From contig DELI01000026.1 of the NCBI GenBank assembly GCA_002354335.1, positions 39,384 to 103,383 of the forward strand: a DNA stretch of 64,000 bases, given 5' to 3'. The DNA is from Sphingobacterium sp. UBA2700 (GTDB taxonomy: Bacteria > Bacteroidota > Bacteroidia > Sphingobacteriales > Sphingobacteriaceae). The position numbers were made by a program, and so were the translations under genes. The notes under the pieces are model-generated. The model was not told where the DNA came from, did not search any database, and worked only from the letters and a program-made list of their open reading frames with translations. Positions within the stretch are counted from its first letter, which is position 1, and each line of letters begins with the position of its first letter. Below are positions 18,587-28,677 of this stretch, in pieces.

Positions 18587-21500
18587 TTACAATCTCTTTA
18601 CTCTAATATTTCGGAAGAATACCTCAGTGCCATGGCCTAAGAAGCCGATGTGTCCTGATTTATTTTCCAACCCTGGATGGCTCTTCTTATCGGCAGTACC
18701 ATTTTTAGTTGCCTCCTTCAGGTCGCCATCAACAATGACTTTACCATTCACAGTAACCTTAATTTTGTTGCCTTGAATACGGATTTCTTCGGTATTCCAT
18801 TCGCCAACAGGTTTCAAAGCACCACGTTTCGCAGCAATAATGCCGTAAACAGATCCATGATATTGGTATTCTTTCAAGTCTTTGTAAACCTCAGCGCCGT
18901 CATCCAGCACTTGGATTTCCATACCGGCATAAGCAGCATCACCATCGATCGGCGTGCGGATACCAATACCGTTATTAGCTCCAGGTGTTAATTTAAACTC
19001 AAAGCGGTAAACAAAGTCACCATATTGATCTTTCGTATAGATGTTCTTGCCGAACTTCGCAACCGGATTCGATCGGATATATCCTTCTTTCGTAATTTCG
19101 TACGCAGCAGAGCTTGTCCATTTATCCATGTTTGTTCCGTCGAACAACATTTCGAAACCTTCCTTCTTTTCCGCATCGCTCAATTTATATACTTCCAAAC
19201 GAGGAATTTCTTTCACGTAGATATCGCGATACCATACGCGTGATCCATGCGCTTGCAACTCAATTTGCTCGGTTGGGAAAATTGATTGATTGCGATCCCA
19301 GTAGTTTTCTAACGTAACGTTATCCACCACCAACTCGCCATTCAACCAAACAGAAACTTTCTCTCCTACCATTTTGATCTTGAAGGTATTCCATTCGCCT
19401 AAAGCATTATCCGCAACTTTCAACGGATCCTTTGGATTCTTTGTATTGTTGTATAAACCGCCAGAACCAACTTGAGCACCTACGTTTGTACGAGAGATAT
19501 CCCAAATCTGAACCTGTGGAGTTCCTCTCAAGTAAACACCTGCATCAGGCTCTTTACCCTGAGGATCTAATTTCCAGTCTACTAACATCTCGAAATCGCC
19601 GTATTGTTTTACAGTCGCGATGTTATCACCATGTCCGCTGAACACTAAATCACCATCGATGGCTTTCCAGTTCTCACGCATCTTCTGATCAGCAACAGCT
19701 TGCTTTTTCTCCAACTCCGCTTTCGACATTGCCGCGCGTTTAATTGGGTTCTCCACTAAGCCTTTCCATCCTGTAAGGTCCTTACCGTTAAAGATCGAAA
19801 CATAGCCTTGCTCTGCTGGCATTTCGGATAGATGGCGAACGATTGCTTCTCTTAAATACGAACTCTCGCTACCCGAAAGATTATCTGCTGCTTGTTGTAA
19901 AATGCCACGAACGTCAGAACCAACATATTCTTTATTATCCATCGCAATGTTCATCGCCACGTTAGAAGCCGTTCCTTTCAATTCAGGATCGTTCATATAA
20001 CGACTAGCGAACATCATCGCTTGGTAAGTATTGGTAGCTTGCATGCTGCTCAAAGCAGACTGCTTTTGTTTTGCAGTTTGCGCTAATGCAAATGCATCAC
20101 GTAAAGTCAATGTCTTTTGCTCAGCGGATTGTTTGCTTGCATTCAATTGCTTGATCAATCCAGTAAAAATCGTATTGAATAAGGCAGGGTCTTTTTCTGT
20201 TCTCGCCAATTTGATCAAGGCCGGAAGTGCCTCTTCATTATTCCATTTTGATAATGCATCAATCGATGCAGTTTTCAAGCCTGGATTATTCACGTAGTTT
20301 TCTACAGCTTTCAACGCGTCAGCACCACCCACTCCCGCGAAAATCGGGAAGTATTTCGCTGCCGAAGGCGCCGAAGAACGAGAAATATTCGCCGCTAAAC
20401 GTTGAATCTTTGCATCCTTATCCGCACTTGCTTGCAAAGCCAAGATAGCCGCTTGCTGTGCGCTCACTAAGTCCTCTCCTTCTGCATCGTTTACCAAAGC
20501 GATTACCGATTCGAAATCCGAATTGTTGACCACATTTGGCAATGCTTTGAACGCTGCCGCGCGAACTGCTTTATCGCTAGACTTTGTTAATGGCAATACC
20601 ACAGAAGCAGAATTCAAATTCATGCGTTGTGCTAAAACTTCCAATAGAAGCAATTGCGTCTTCTTGTCAGCACTTGGAAGCGCAGCATTCACTAAATCAA
20701 TAGTCCCTGCATCTTTTGCTGACAACAGCATCGTTTTAATGGTCTTCAACTCATTCTTAGACGCACTCGGGATTTGTTTGATTAGGAATGGAACGTTTGA
20801 ACCTTTTGATAAAACAGAAAGTGCATGGTAAGCTGCGATTTTTGCTTCCTCGTCTTTCAGCTTCGGAAAGCCTTTTTCAATCAAGCCTACAGAACCCGCT
20901 GCATCCTTTGTCGCCAAAAAGTTCAACACACTTTCCTGTGCATCTCCATCTAGCTTACGCATCGAACTAGCCAACTTTAACAGGTCAGAAGCAGAGGAAT
21001 TATCGGCTAATAAACCTAGGGCAACATTGCGCAATACTTTATCGTCACTGGAAGCAAGCTTCAATAATTCTTTTCTCTGTTTTTGAGGGTCTATATCGGT
21101 CAACACTTCTAACGCGCCAACCTGAACCGCTGAGCCCTTCGCTTTAGCCGCATTATTGAATAAGGTAGTCGCGAACTTGCTCGCTGCCGCCTCATCCTTC
21201 TTCGCCAATTGCTTCGCGTAGTCAATCGCTAAGCTCGAAGCATTCGTTTTATCGTATTGGTAGTTCAATGCTTTTGCCTTATCCAAAAATAATGCTGAAG
21301 ATTGTGCACCACCGATTTTACTCAAGGCCGTTAAACCGTTCCATTGGAAATTCTCCGATGGATATTTACCGATCAATTCGATGATCTTTGCTTCTGCTTC
21401 ATTAGATTTTAGATCGCCTAAAGCAGCGATAATCGCTGTAGCTGTTTTTTCTGTAGCAGATGATGCTAATGCTGTATTCAACGCTGCCGCAGCCTCTGGC

Positions 21501-21979
21501 GTACGGATCGCATTTAAAACGCGTGCCGCTTTCTCGGCCAAATACTCGTCAGAAAGATATGGAGCTACTTTAGCAATCGCATCATTCTTCGCACAGAACT
21601 TTAATAATTCTAAGACATAGCCTTTGTTATTGGCGTCTTGCAGATTATCAAGTGCCGATAACAATCCCTGTACATAGGTAGCACGTTGATTTTCAAATCC
21701 TGGCTGCATCACATAGAATGCGTAAGAATTGGTCGCGTATTCAATCGGAGCGTTATTGCCACCCTGTGGTTTTAAACCTAATAATAATTTGGAAACGTCC
21801 TCAGACGTGAATCCCTCAAGTTCTTTCATCGCTGAAATAAACTTAGACTGCTCCTCGGCAGGCTGTTGAGCTAAAACATCGGCAATCTTTGTTGCTGATG
21901 TTCTATTTGCAGGTTGTTGCGCATAAGCAGCAACTTGTATAAATAGTAAAGCGGTTATCGTATTAAATACTTTCTTCAT
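18587..21979 (-). CDS. Exported HEAT-repeat protein with two DUF1080 (3-keto-disaccharide hydrolase) domains
   Basis: The 1130-residue protein has a signal peptide (residues 1-20, ending AYAQ). Residues about 30-700 are alpha-helical HEAT-like repeats rich in Ala, Leu and Lys. Two DUF1080 domains follow, the first beginning near residue 727 (SIFNGKDLTGWKGL) and the second near 940 (EMLFDGTNMDKW). Pfam now names DUF1080 the 3-keto-disaccharide hydrolase family. Both copies keep the FxG.x.x.W opening. A Gfo/Idh oxidoreductase lies 15 nt upstream, and the pair fits oxidation at C3 of a sugar followed by cleavage. Probably periplasmic or surface-associated. The substrate is unknown. Confidence 0.85.
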   Translation of the reverse strand: MKKVFNTITALLFIQVAAYAQQPANRTSATKIADVLAQQPAEEQSKFISAMKELEGFTSEDVSKLLLGLKPQGGNNAPIEYATNSYAFYVMQPGFENQRATYVQGLLSALDNLQDANNKGYVLELLKFCAKNDAIAKVAPYLSDEYLAEKAARVLNAIRTPEAAAALNTALASSATEKTATAIIAALGDLKSNEAEAKIIELIGKYPSENFQWNGLTALSKIGGAQSSALFLDKAKALNYQYDKTNASSLAIDYAKQLAKKDEAAASKFATTLFNNAAKAKGSAVQVGALEVLTDIDPQKQRKELLKLASSDDKVLRNVALGLLADNSSASDLLKLASSMRKLDGDAQESVLNFLATKDAAGSVGLIEKGFPKLKDEEAKIAAYHALSVLSKGSNVPFLIKQIPSASKNELKTIKTMLLSAKDAGTIDLVNAALPSADKKTQLLLLEVLAQRMNLNSASVVLPLTKSSDKAVRAAAFKALPNVVNNSDFESVIALVNDAEGEDLVSAQQAAILALQASADKDAKIQRLAANISRSSAPSAAKYFPIFAGVGGADALKAVENYVNNPGLKTASIDALSKWNNEEALPALIKLARTEKDPALFNTIFTGLIKQLNASKQSAEQKTLTLRDAFALAQTAKQKQSALSSMQATNTYQAMMFASRYMNDPELKGTASNVAMNIAMDNKEYVGSDVRGILQQAADNLSGSESSYLREAIVRHLSEMPAEQGYVSIFNGKDLTGWKGLVENPIKRAAMSKAELEKKQAVADQKMRENWKAIDGDLVFSGHGDNIATVKQYGDFEMLVDWKLDPQGKEPDAGVYLRGTPQVQIWDISRTNVGAQVGSGGLYNNTKNPKDPLKVADNALGEWNTFKIKMVGEKVSVWLNGELVVDNVTLENYWDRNQSIFPTEQIELQAHGSRVWYRDIYVKEIPRLEVYKLSDAEKKEGFEMLFDGTNMDKWTSSAAYEITKEGYIRSNPVAKFGKNIYTKDQYGDFVYRFEFKLTPGANNGIGIRTPIDGDAAYAGMEIQVLDDGAEVYKDLKEYQYHGSVYGIIAAKRGALKPVGEWNTEEIRIQGNKIKVTVNGKVIVDGDLKEATKNGTADKKSHPGLENKSGHIGFLGHGTEVFFRNIRVKRL

Positions 21980-21994
21980 GATTTTTCTAGGGAA

Positions 21995-23263
21995 TTAAAA
22001 TGTCCAAGGACCTCTCATTGGTTGATTGATTAATCTGTTTGCTGCATCGTCGTTCACAAATTCTTGCTTTTCCGAATCGAATTTCAAGTTTCTGTTCAAA
22101 CGCAATGCCGCAAGACCTAAGTTCACTAGCGTACATGAGTAATAACCATTTTGCTCGTTCAAAGCAAATTTCTGACGCGTACGAACCGCTTCAACAAAAT
22201 CGGTAACCTGTGGAGCAGGCTCAGGATACTGCGCTAATTTGCGCTCCAAATCTGGAATATCCGACACAAACCCACGGAATAACTTACCGTTCGGTCCTTC
22301 GATATAAGCCTTACCCACCTCTGTACCGGCACCATCTAAGATAATCTGGCAACCGTCCGCATAGGTATAGGTAATTTTACGCCAAGTACCAACAGCATCC
22401 GAATGCTGTTGCGGAGCATCAACCTCGATAGAAACCGGACTTTCCTGGTCTTTGCCTAAGAAATATTGTACAGGATCTAGATAATGCTGCCCCATATCGC
22501 CAAGACCACCACCATCATAATCCCAATAACCTCTAAAGGTCAAGTGCGTGCGGTGTGCACTATACGGTTTATACGGTGCAGGACCTAACCACATCTCGTA
22601 GTCTAACTCTTTAGGCACCTGTTGTACAGGCAAGTTCTCCTTGCCAACCCAGTAGAACTTCCAATCAAAACCAGTATGCTTAGAAATCGTCACTTTCAGC
22701 GGCCATCCCAACATCCCTGTATCCACTAATTTTTTGATCTTCTTCACCGGAACATTCATTCCATAGAAGTTCGCATCAAAACGGAACCAGGTATTCAACC
22801 TAAAAATATTACCATGCTGTGCAACAGCCTCTTTTACTTTTTTACCTTCACCGATTGTTCTGGTCATTGGCTTCTCACACCAGATATCCTTTCCAGAACG
22901 CGCAGCTTCAACAGCCATCAATCCATGCCAGTGCGGTGGTGTAGCAATATGTACAATATCCACCTCCGGATTGTTGATCAAATCTCTGAAATCATGGTGT
23001 TCTTTTACACCGCCCCCAAGAGCCTTCTGCGCTATAGCTAAATGGCGTGTATCCACATCACAAATAGCAACGGTCTTAGTACCCGCATAATTGAAGTGTC
23101 CACGCCCCATTGATCCAACACCAATAACACCCTTTGTTAAATGGTCACTAGGGGCTAAATATCCTTTTCCAAGCACAAATCTCGGTACGATGGTGAAAGC
23201 AGCTGCCCCGATCAACGATTTCTTGATAAAATCGCGTCTAGAAGAATTATTGTTTTCTTTCAT
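21995..23263 (-). CDS. Tat-exported Gfo/Idh/MocA family oxidoreductase
   Basis: The 422-residue protein begins with a twin-arginine signal (SSRRDFIKKSLIGAAAF, residues 7-23), so it is probably exported folded with its cofactor. A Rossmann GVIGVGSMGRGH motif follows near residue 44, then the family EKPM segment in IWCEKPMTRTI, and a C-terminal dimerisation domain with GGGLGDMGQHYLD. Such enzymes oxidise or reduce sugars with NAD(P). It is translated just upstream of the DUF1080 protein (15-nt gap), suggesting joint 3-keto-sugar metabolism. No transporter or glycoside hydrolase is adjacent. Confidence 0.9.
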   Translation of the reverse strand: MKENNNSSRRDFIKKSLIGAAAFTIVPRFVLGKGYLAPSDHLTKGVIGVGSMGRGHFNYAGTKTVAICDVDTRHLAIAQKALGGGVKEHHDFRDLINNPEVDIVHIATPPHWHGLMAVEAARSGKDIWCEKPMTRTIGEGKKVKEAVAQHGNIFRLNTWFRFDANFYGMNVPVKKIKKLVDTGMLGWPLKVTISKHTGFDWKFYWVGKENLPVQQVPKELDYEMWLGPAPYKPYSAHRTHLTFRGYWDYDGGGLGDMGQHYLDPVQYFLGKDQESPVSIEVDAPQQHSDAVGTWRKITYTYADGCQIILDGAGTEVGKAYIEGPNGKLFRGFVSDIPDLERKLAQYPEPAPQVTDFVEAVRTRQKFALNEQNGYYSCTLVNLGLAALRLNRNLKFDSEKQEFVNDDAANRLINQPMRGPWTF

Positions 23264-23751
23264 AATGTTTATGGTTCCATAGCTTAAATCACTATTTCCC
23301 TAAAAAAGACAAGTGTATTAGGTAGATTTATCATTTAGGTTAATAGCCATCCAATCATAAAAACTTTATAAATAGATTAAGTTACAAGATTATAAAAACT
23401 TTTCAGTTTTGACTTATTCAAACATGCCAAAACAATATTATTTTAGGACATGTCAAGGTTGATGAAAACAAATTTAATAAAACAATCGGTTGCGTAAATA
23501 AAATATTACGAACAAATAAACCAATTCATTAAACATTTGATAACCTAAGCTTCAGACCTTCAATAAATCAATCTTTTTCTATTCCCTATTCATTCCCAAA
23601 TCAAAGCCCTTCTGGAGCGGGTTTGATTGGGTTATGAAAGGGCTTTGAATTGGGTTAGTAAGGGTTATGAGTGGATTTATGTAGGTTATATTTGGTAAGG
23701 AGCCCTGTATTTCATTTTGAAAATGCTTACATTTAGATAAAAATCAATCTC
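23264..23751. other. 488-bp divergent intergenic region
   Basis: The region separates the Gfo/Idh and glpD genes and should contain both promoters. It is AT-rich. The one clear structure is the palindromic element at 23601-23648. I did not find a convincing TAnnTTTG box, an RNA gene or a short open frame. Confidence 0.5.
23601..23648. repeat. Palindromic element related to 532-579
   Basis: Arms tcaaagccctt (23601-23611) and its complement (23638-23648) are a perfect 11-bp pair. Between them lies tctggagcgggtttgattgg, and the gggtttga part can also pair with the left arm. It shares the tcaaagcc arm and a similar loop (ctggagcgg against ctgagcgg) with the element at 532-579. It is about 100 bp upstream of glpD. 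Confidence 0.65.
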
Positions 23752-25323
23752 ATGCAATTCGAAACTGCAAGAAAGAACCAACTTGAAAAGATAAAACAGA
23801 CAGCATTATGGGATCTCGTCATCATTGGCGGTGGAGCAACCGGACTTGGTACGGCAGTTGATGCGGCAAGTCGCGGCTTCAAGGTTCTCCTAATCGAGAA
23901 ATATGACTTCGCTAAGGGGACTTCCAGCAAGAGTACAAAGCTGGTCCACGGTGGCGTCCGTTATCTGGCGAACGGCGATATCAAACTCGTTATCGGTGCC
24001 CTAAAAGAAAGAGGCCTTATTTTTAAGAATGCGCCCCATGTTTCTTCGGCACAATCCTTTGTTATTCCACTCTATTCCACATTCGATAAACTAAAATATC
24101 TGGTTGGCTTGAAACTATACGATTGGTTAGCGGGAAGTTTACGAATCGGCAAATCAGTTTTGCTATCTAAAAAAGAAGTTGTCGAAAAACTGCCTCATAT
24201 CAACCAAGATGGTTTGACAGGAGGAATTCTATATTACGATGGTCAATTTGATGATGCGCGTTTGGCAGTCAATTTAGCGCAAACCGCAATTAACCATGGT
24301 GCAACGGTGCTGAACTACATGGACGCCGTTGGAATCGATAAAGATCAACATGGTAAAGTATCTGGCGTTACCTTTATCGACACAGAAGATGGAACGACCT
24401 ATAAAGCTGTTTCTAAAACAGTTATCAACGCCACTGGAATTTTCGTAGACGATATTTTAAAGCTCGATTCTGCGACGCATAAGAATTTGGTTCGCCCTAG
24501 TCAGGGCTCGCATATTGTGATTGACAGGAAGTTTCTAGATGGCTATGACGCGCTGATGATTCCGGAAACAAGTGATGGACGGGTGCTCTTTGGGGTGCCT
24601 TGGCATGATAAGGTGCTTTTAGGCACGACGGATATTCCTATCAACACACATCAGATTGAGCCTCGACCTATGGAGGACGAGATTGAATTTATTCTGGCAA
24701 CCGCCAAGTCTTACTTGAATCCCTACCCTACACGCAATGATATTTTAAGCATCTATGCGGGTTTACGGCCATTAGCAGCGCCAAAGGACAACGATACGGG
24801 AAGTACAAAAGAGATATCACGCGACCACAAGCTATTGGTTAGCGAGTCGAACCTCATTACAATTACCGGAGGGAAATGGACCACCTACAGGAAGATGGCA
24901 CAGGATACAGTTGATGCTGCAATTAAAGTTGGAGAACTAGCGCATATTGCGTGCAAAACGATGAACCTTCCTATTCATGGATCCACTAATCAGGTGCAAG
25001 CTGGACATTGGACCTATTATGGAATAGACTATCATCATATTCAAGCTTTGATGCAAGAAGATGAGCGCTTAAAAGAGCTACTAATTCCGGAATATGATTA
25101 TACGAAAGCGGAGGTCGTATGGGCCTGTCGTCATGAACTGGTTCGGCAAGTCGAAGATTTTCTCGCACGTCGTAGTAGGCTCTTACTACTCGATGCGAAG
25201 GCTGCAAAAAGAGCGGCTCCCGTCGTGGCGGACTTGATGGCTCAGGAATTGGGAAAATCAATAGACTGGCGCGACAATCAGATTAAACTCTTCAATGAAC
25301 TAGCAAACAATTACCTTTTATAA
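23752..25323 (+). CDS. glpD: Aerobic glycerol-3-phosphate dehydrogenase
   Basis: The 523-residue flavoprotein oxidises glycerol-3-phosphate to dihydroxyacetone phosphate and passes electrons to the quinone pool at the inner membrane. The N-terminal FAD-binding motif is [19 protein letters not shown] near residue 25. The [13 protein letters not shown] segment is characteristic of GlpD. A C-terminal DAO_C-like domain follows, with the [13 protein letters not shown] motif near residue 370. It is the first gene of a glycerol operon: glpK starts 26 nt downstream and glpF follows. A palindromic element lies about 100 bp upstream of the ATG. Confidence 0.96.
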   Translation: MQFETARKNQLEKIKQTALWDLVIIGGGATGLGTAVDAASRGFKVLLIEKYDFAKGTSSKSTKLVHGGVRYLANGDIKLVIGALKERGLIFKNAPHVSSAQSFVIPLYSTFDKLKYLVGLKLYDWLAGSLRIGKSVLLSKKEVVEKLPHINQDGLTGGILYYDGQFDDARLAVNLAQTAINHGATVLNYMDAVGIDKDQHGKVSGVTFIDTEDGTTYKAVSKTVINATGIFVDDILKLDSATHKNLVRPSQGSHIVIDRKFLDGYDALMIPETSDGRVLFGVPWHDKVLLGTTDIPINTHQIEPRPMEDEIEFILATAKSYLNPYPTRNDILSIYAGLRPLAAPKDNDTGSTKEISRDHKLLVSESNLITITGGKWTTYRKMAQDTVDAAIKVGELAHIACKTMNLPIHGSTNQVQAGHWTYYGIDYHHIQALMQEDERLKELLIPEYDYTKAEVVWACRHELVRQVEDFLARRSRLLLLDAKAAKRAAPVVADLMAQELGKSIDWRDNQIKLFNELANNYLL

Positions 25324-25349
25324 AACAACCACTTATAAATATATTATTG

Positions 25350-26846
25350 ATGAAGGAATATATTATAGCTTTAGACCAAGGCACGACCAGTTCTCGTGCA
25401 ATACTATTCAATAAAAAGGGCGAAATCGTCAATATCTCACAGAAGGAATTCCAACAAATCTATCCGAAGTCAGGCTGGGTTGAGCATGATCCGCAGGAGA
25501 TATGGTCGAGCCAACTTGCTGTATTCACGGAGGTATTAGCAAAATCAAAGACTAAACTAGATTCCATCAAAGGGATAGGCATCACTAATCAACGCGAGAC
25601 TACCATTGTATGGAATCGGCGTACCGGTGCGCCAATCTACAATGCCATCGTATGGCAAGACCGAAGAACAGCGGAATATTGCGCTCAACTGATCAAAGAG
25701 GGGCATTTGGATGAAGTGCAGGAAAAAACGGGGCTCTTGATTGATTCTTACTTTTCGGCAACTAAGATTAAGTGGATCTTGGATCATGTGAAAGGAGCGC
25801 GCAAGCTGGCCGAGAAAGGAGAATTAGCCTTCGGTACAGTTGACACCTGGCTAATCTGGAATCTTACAAATGGCAAAACACATGTCACCGACGTGACGAA
25901 TGCTTCACGCAGCATGTTATACAATATCAACAGCTTGTCCTGGGACAAGGATTTATTGAAGCTTTTTGACATCCCCGCGAGCATGCTTCCGGAAGTTAAG
26001 AGCTCGTCGGAAATCTATGGAGAAACTTCGGGCGAACTAGGTAGTCGGCAGATCCCTATTGCAGGAATCGCAGGCGATCAGCAAGCCGCTTTGTTCGGAC
26101 AGATGTGCTTGAAAAAAGGGATGGCAAAGAATACCTATGGAACGGGTTGTTTCTTACTGATGAACGTGGGGAATAAACCTGTTAAATCGAAGAATAAGTT
26201 GGTGACGACGATTGGATGGAAGATTGGTAAAGAGGTCGTGTATGCTTTGGAAGGTTCTGTATTTATCGGCGGAGCCGTCGTGCAGTGGTTGCGCGATGAA
26301 TTGAAGATTATCAAAAAATCCAGCGATGTGGAAGCCTTAGCAACCAGCGTAGACAGCACCGATGGAGTCTATCTGGTTCCTGCCTTTGCCGGATTAGGAG
26401 CACCACATTGGGATGCGAACGCCCGCGGAACCTTGTTCGGGATATCAAGAGGAACTTCAGATGCACATATCGCACGCGCTGCTTTAGAGAGCATTGCCTA
26501 TCAAACCTACGATATCTTAAAGGCTATGGAGTCAGATGCTGGCGCTAAGATTAAGGAATTGCGCGTAGATGGTGGAGCAACGCAAAACAATTTCTTGATG
26601 CAGTTTCAAGCTGACATCTTAAAAACGCAGGTCGTGCGTCCACAAATAACCGAAACGACTGCCATGGGTGCCGCATTCCTTGCTGGTCTTGCTGTTGGTT
26701 TTTGGAAAGATGTGAAGGAGATTGAAGCCCTTTGGAAGGAAGACAAATTGATTGCGCCGACGAAATCTTCTAAGCTGGCGAACAATTTGAAAGAATGGAG
26801 CCGGGCTGTGAAGGCGGTAAAATATTGGTCAGAAAACCCAGAATAA
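25350..26846 (+). CDS. glpK: Glycerol kinase
   Basis: The 498-residue FGGY kinase phosphorylates glycerol with ATP. The opening [12 protein letters not shown] binds phosphate. The [15 protein letters not shown] and [13 protein letters not shown] motifs are typical of GlpK, and [18 protein letters not shown] lies near the C-terminus. The start is placed at the ATG at 25350; a TTG directly before it extends the frame by one codon but adds nothing conserved. It sits between glpD and glpF, with 25 nt to the next gene, so dehydrogenase, kinase and channel are made together. Confidence 0.97.
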   Translation: MKEYIIALDQGTTSSRAILFNKKGEIVNISQKEFQQIYPKSGWVEHDPQEIWSSQLAVFTEVLAKSKTKLDSIKGIGITNQRETTIVWNRRTGAPIYNAIVWQDRRTAEYCAQLIKEGHLDEVQEKTGLLIDSYFSATKIKWILDHVKGARKLAEKGELAFGTVDTWLIWNLTNGKTHVTDVTNASRSMLYNINSLSWDKDLLKLFDIPASMLPEVKSSSEIYGETSGELGSRQIPIAGIAGDQQAALFGQMCLKKGMAKNTYGTGCFLLMNVGNKPVKSKNKLVTTIGWKIGKEVVYALEGSVFIGGAVVQWLRDELKIIKKSSDVEALATSVDSTDGVYLVPAFAGLGAPHWDANARGTLFGISRGTSDAHIARAALESIAYQTYDILKAMESDAGAKIKELRVDGGATQNNFLMQFQADILKTQVVRPQITETTAMGAAFLAGLAVGFWKDVKEIEALWKEDKLIAPTKSSKLANNLKEWSRAVKAVKYWSENPE

Positions 26847-26871
26847 CAGAAATCAAAACTAAACCTATTAT

Positions 26872-27597
26872 ATGAGTCCATTTGTAGCAGAATACTTAGG
26901 AACGGCAGTGATGATCCTCCTTGGGGGTGGCGTGGTTGCCAATGTGGTGCTAAAAGGCACGAAAGGAAATAACGGCGGTTGGATTGTCATCACAACAGCC
27001 TGGGCGCTCGCCGTTTTTGTTGGCGTCACGATTGCCGGCCCCTATAGTGGCGCGCACTTAAACTGTGCCGTGACTATTGCCAATTTAGCATTGGGTAAAT
27101 TAGACCTAGCAACTACCTTGAGCTATATAGGCGCACAATTTTTAGGTGCCATGACGGGTGCATTCGTTGTCTGGCTGATGTATAAAGATCATTTTGATCA
27201 AACAGAAGATCCCGGCGCAAAACAAGCTGTTTTCTGCACGGCGCCTGCCCTACGCAATCCTCCGATTAACTTAATCTCTGAGGTGGTCGGTACGTTTGTG
27301 CTAATCTTCACTATTCTTCACTTTACCGATGCCAAGATGGCTGATGACTCTGTTATTGGCTTAGGTTCCATCGGTGCAATCCCTGTTGCTTTTCTGGTAT
27401 GGGTGATTGGTTTGTCCTTAGGCGGTACAACAGGCTATGCGATTAACCCCGCTAGAGATTTAGGTCCTCGCATCGTGCATGCTATATTACCGATTAAAAA
27501 TAAAGCTGGATTTGATGCTGCTTATGCTTGGGTACCATTTTTAGGCCCAATTATTGGAGCATTACTTGCAGTAGCGCTTTATAGCTGCATATATTAG
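26872..27597 (+). CDS. glpF: Glycerol uptake facilitator (MIP family)
   Basis: The 241-residue inner-membrane channel has six membrane helices and two half-helices. The second NPA motif is normal (Asn192-Pro193-Ala194, followed by Arg195 and the Asp196 typical of glycerol channels). The first is Asn64-Cys65-Ala66 in SGAHLNCAVTI, so the usual proline is a cysteine. The codon is TGT, more than one change away from CCN, so a simple sequencing slip is unlikely. Known aquaglyceroporins tolerate some changes in the first motif. Co-transcription with glpD and glpK supports glycerol entry as its role. Confidence 0.93.
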   Translation: MSPFVAEYLGTAVMILLGGGVVANVVLKGTKGNNGGWIVITTAWALAVFVGVTIAGPYSGAHLNCAVTIANLALGKLDLATTLSYIGAQFLGAMTGAFVVWLMYKDHFDQTEDPGAKQAVFCTAPALRNPPINLISEVVGTFVLIFTILHFTDAKMADDSVIGLGSIGAIPVAFLVWVIGLSLGGTTGYAINPARDLGPRIVHAILPIKNKAGFDAAYAWVPFLGPIIGALLAVALYSCIY

Positions 27598-27603
27598 GAA
27601 GGC

Positions 27604-27750
27604 ATGAAGAAAGGATTTTTTAAACTATTGAACAGAATAAATAAGGCGGTATTGCCCAGCTATACGAAACTGGATCCCGCTAAACTAAGTAAGCTACAAC
27701 AGGCCGTTGTAGCTTACCGATATTACGTCTTAAAAGAATCGCTGGATTAA
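27604..27750 (+). CDS. Small basic protein after glpF (48 residues)
   Basis: An ATG at 27604, 6 nt after glpF and preceded by GGAAGG, opens a 48-codon frame ending at 27750. The product starts MKKGFFKLLNRINKAV and ends YYVLKESLD; it is basic with a possible amphipathic N-terminal helix. Its stop overlaps that of the convergent mscS-like gene by 4 nt (ttaa, 27747-27750), so both genes end in the same tetranucleotide. That packing and the ribosome site favour a real gene. I have a weak memory of similar short proteins in Sphingobacteriaceae; the function is unknown. Confidence 0.65.
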   Translation: MKKGFFKLLNRINKAVLPSYTKLDPAKLSKLQQAVVAYRYYVLKESLD

Positions 27751-28595
27751 GCAACTGGAGTTTCCTCCGCATCGGGTTGATCGCCAATAACTTTGACAAC
27801 ATTTTGTGGGAAGACCACGTTTTTGCCGTCGAGCACATTCTTGACTTGCTCGCTAATTTCGTTTTTCGTTGCCCAGAATACTTCTCGATTCGCCCAAGCA
27901 CGTACAACTAAAGTAATTCCGGTTTCCTTTAAATCCCCTACAATTACCTCGGGAACAGGTTTATCCAAAATACGCTTATCCGCCTTCAACACAGACAGAA
28001 CCGCTTCACGTGCGACTTTGATATTTGTATCGTAAGATACGTTCAAAGTAAACTGCATACGGCGAGAAGCAATCTTCGTAAAATTCTTGATCACTGAGTT
28101 AGCGAGCGGACCATTCGGTGTGAAAACGCGGATCCCATCATCGTCAATCATCGTGCTGTACAACAAGTCGATACGTTCTACGGTTCCCGTTGCGCCTGCC
28201 GCGCTGGAAATATAGTCGCCAACATCGAAAGGACGGAATAAAAGAATCAATACACCTCCGGCAAAGTTTGATAAACTACCCTGAAGCGCCATACCCACAG
28301 CTAAACCGAAGGCCGATAAGGCCGCGATAAAGGAAGTGGTCTGTATACCCATTGTACTGGCTACCGTCAGCAACAATAAGCCGTATAAGGTAAATTTGAT
28401 GATGCTTTTTAGAAATGAACGAATAGATCGGTCTACATTGCGCTTTTCAAATCTGCTATCGATAGATTTAAGCGCAAATTTGATGACATAACGCCCAACA
28501 ATCAGTATAAAAAATCCTACCGCAATTTTAGGCAGTGCGACTACTACCGAATCTACTAGTCTTTCTAAACTTCTTTCTACAGAAAACCAATTCAT
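27747..28595 (-). CDS. Small-conductance mechanosensitive channel (MscS family)
   Basis: The 282-residue inner-membrane protein has three predicted membrane helices (about residues 18-40, 65-85 and 90-115). The third is the pore helix, rich in Gly and Ala (AALSAFGLAVGMALQGSLSNFAGG), followed by the LLFRPFDVGDYI segment that begins the beta domain. It opens on hypo-osmotic swelling to release solutes. The size matches E. coli MscS. It is a single gene convergent with the glycerol operon. A TATTTTTG -7 box candidate lies at 28614-28621 on the minus strand. Confidence 0.95.
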   Translation of the reverse strand: MNWFSVERSLERLVDSVVVALPKIAVGFFILIVGRYVIKFALKSIDSRFEKRNVDRSIRSFLKSIIKFTLYGLLLLTVASTMGIQTTSFIAALSAFGLAVGMALQGSLSNFAGGVLILLFRPFDVGDYISSAAGATGTVERIDLLYSTMIDDDGIRVFTPNGPLANSVIKNFTKIASRRMQFTLNVSYDTNIKVAREAVLSVLKADKRILDKPVPEVIVGDLKETGITLVVRAWANREVFWATKNEISEQVKNVLDGKNVVFPQNVVKVIGDQPDAEETPVA

Positions 28596-28677
28596 ATCTT
28601 AGTGTAATTTTTACAAAAATAACAAAATACTGTTTGCAAGCCGGTAGAATGGTACTTATTTTAAATATCTTTAACAT

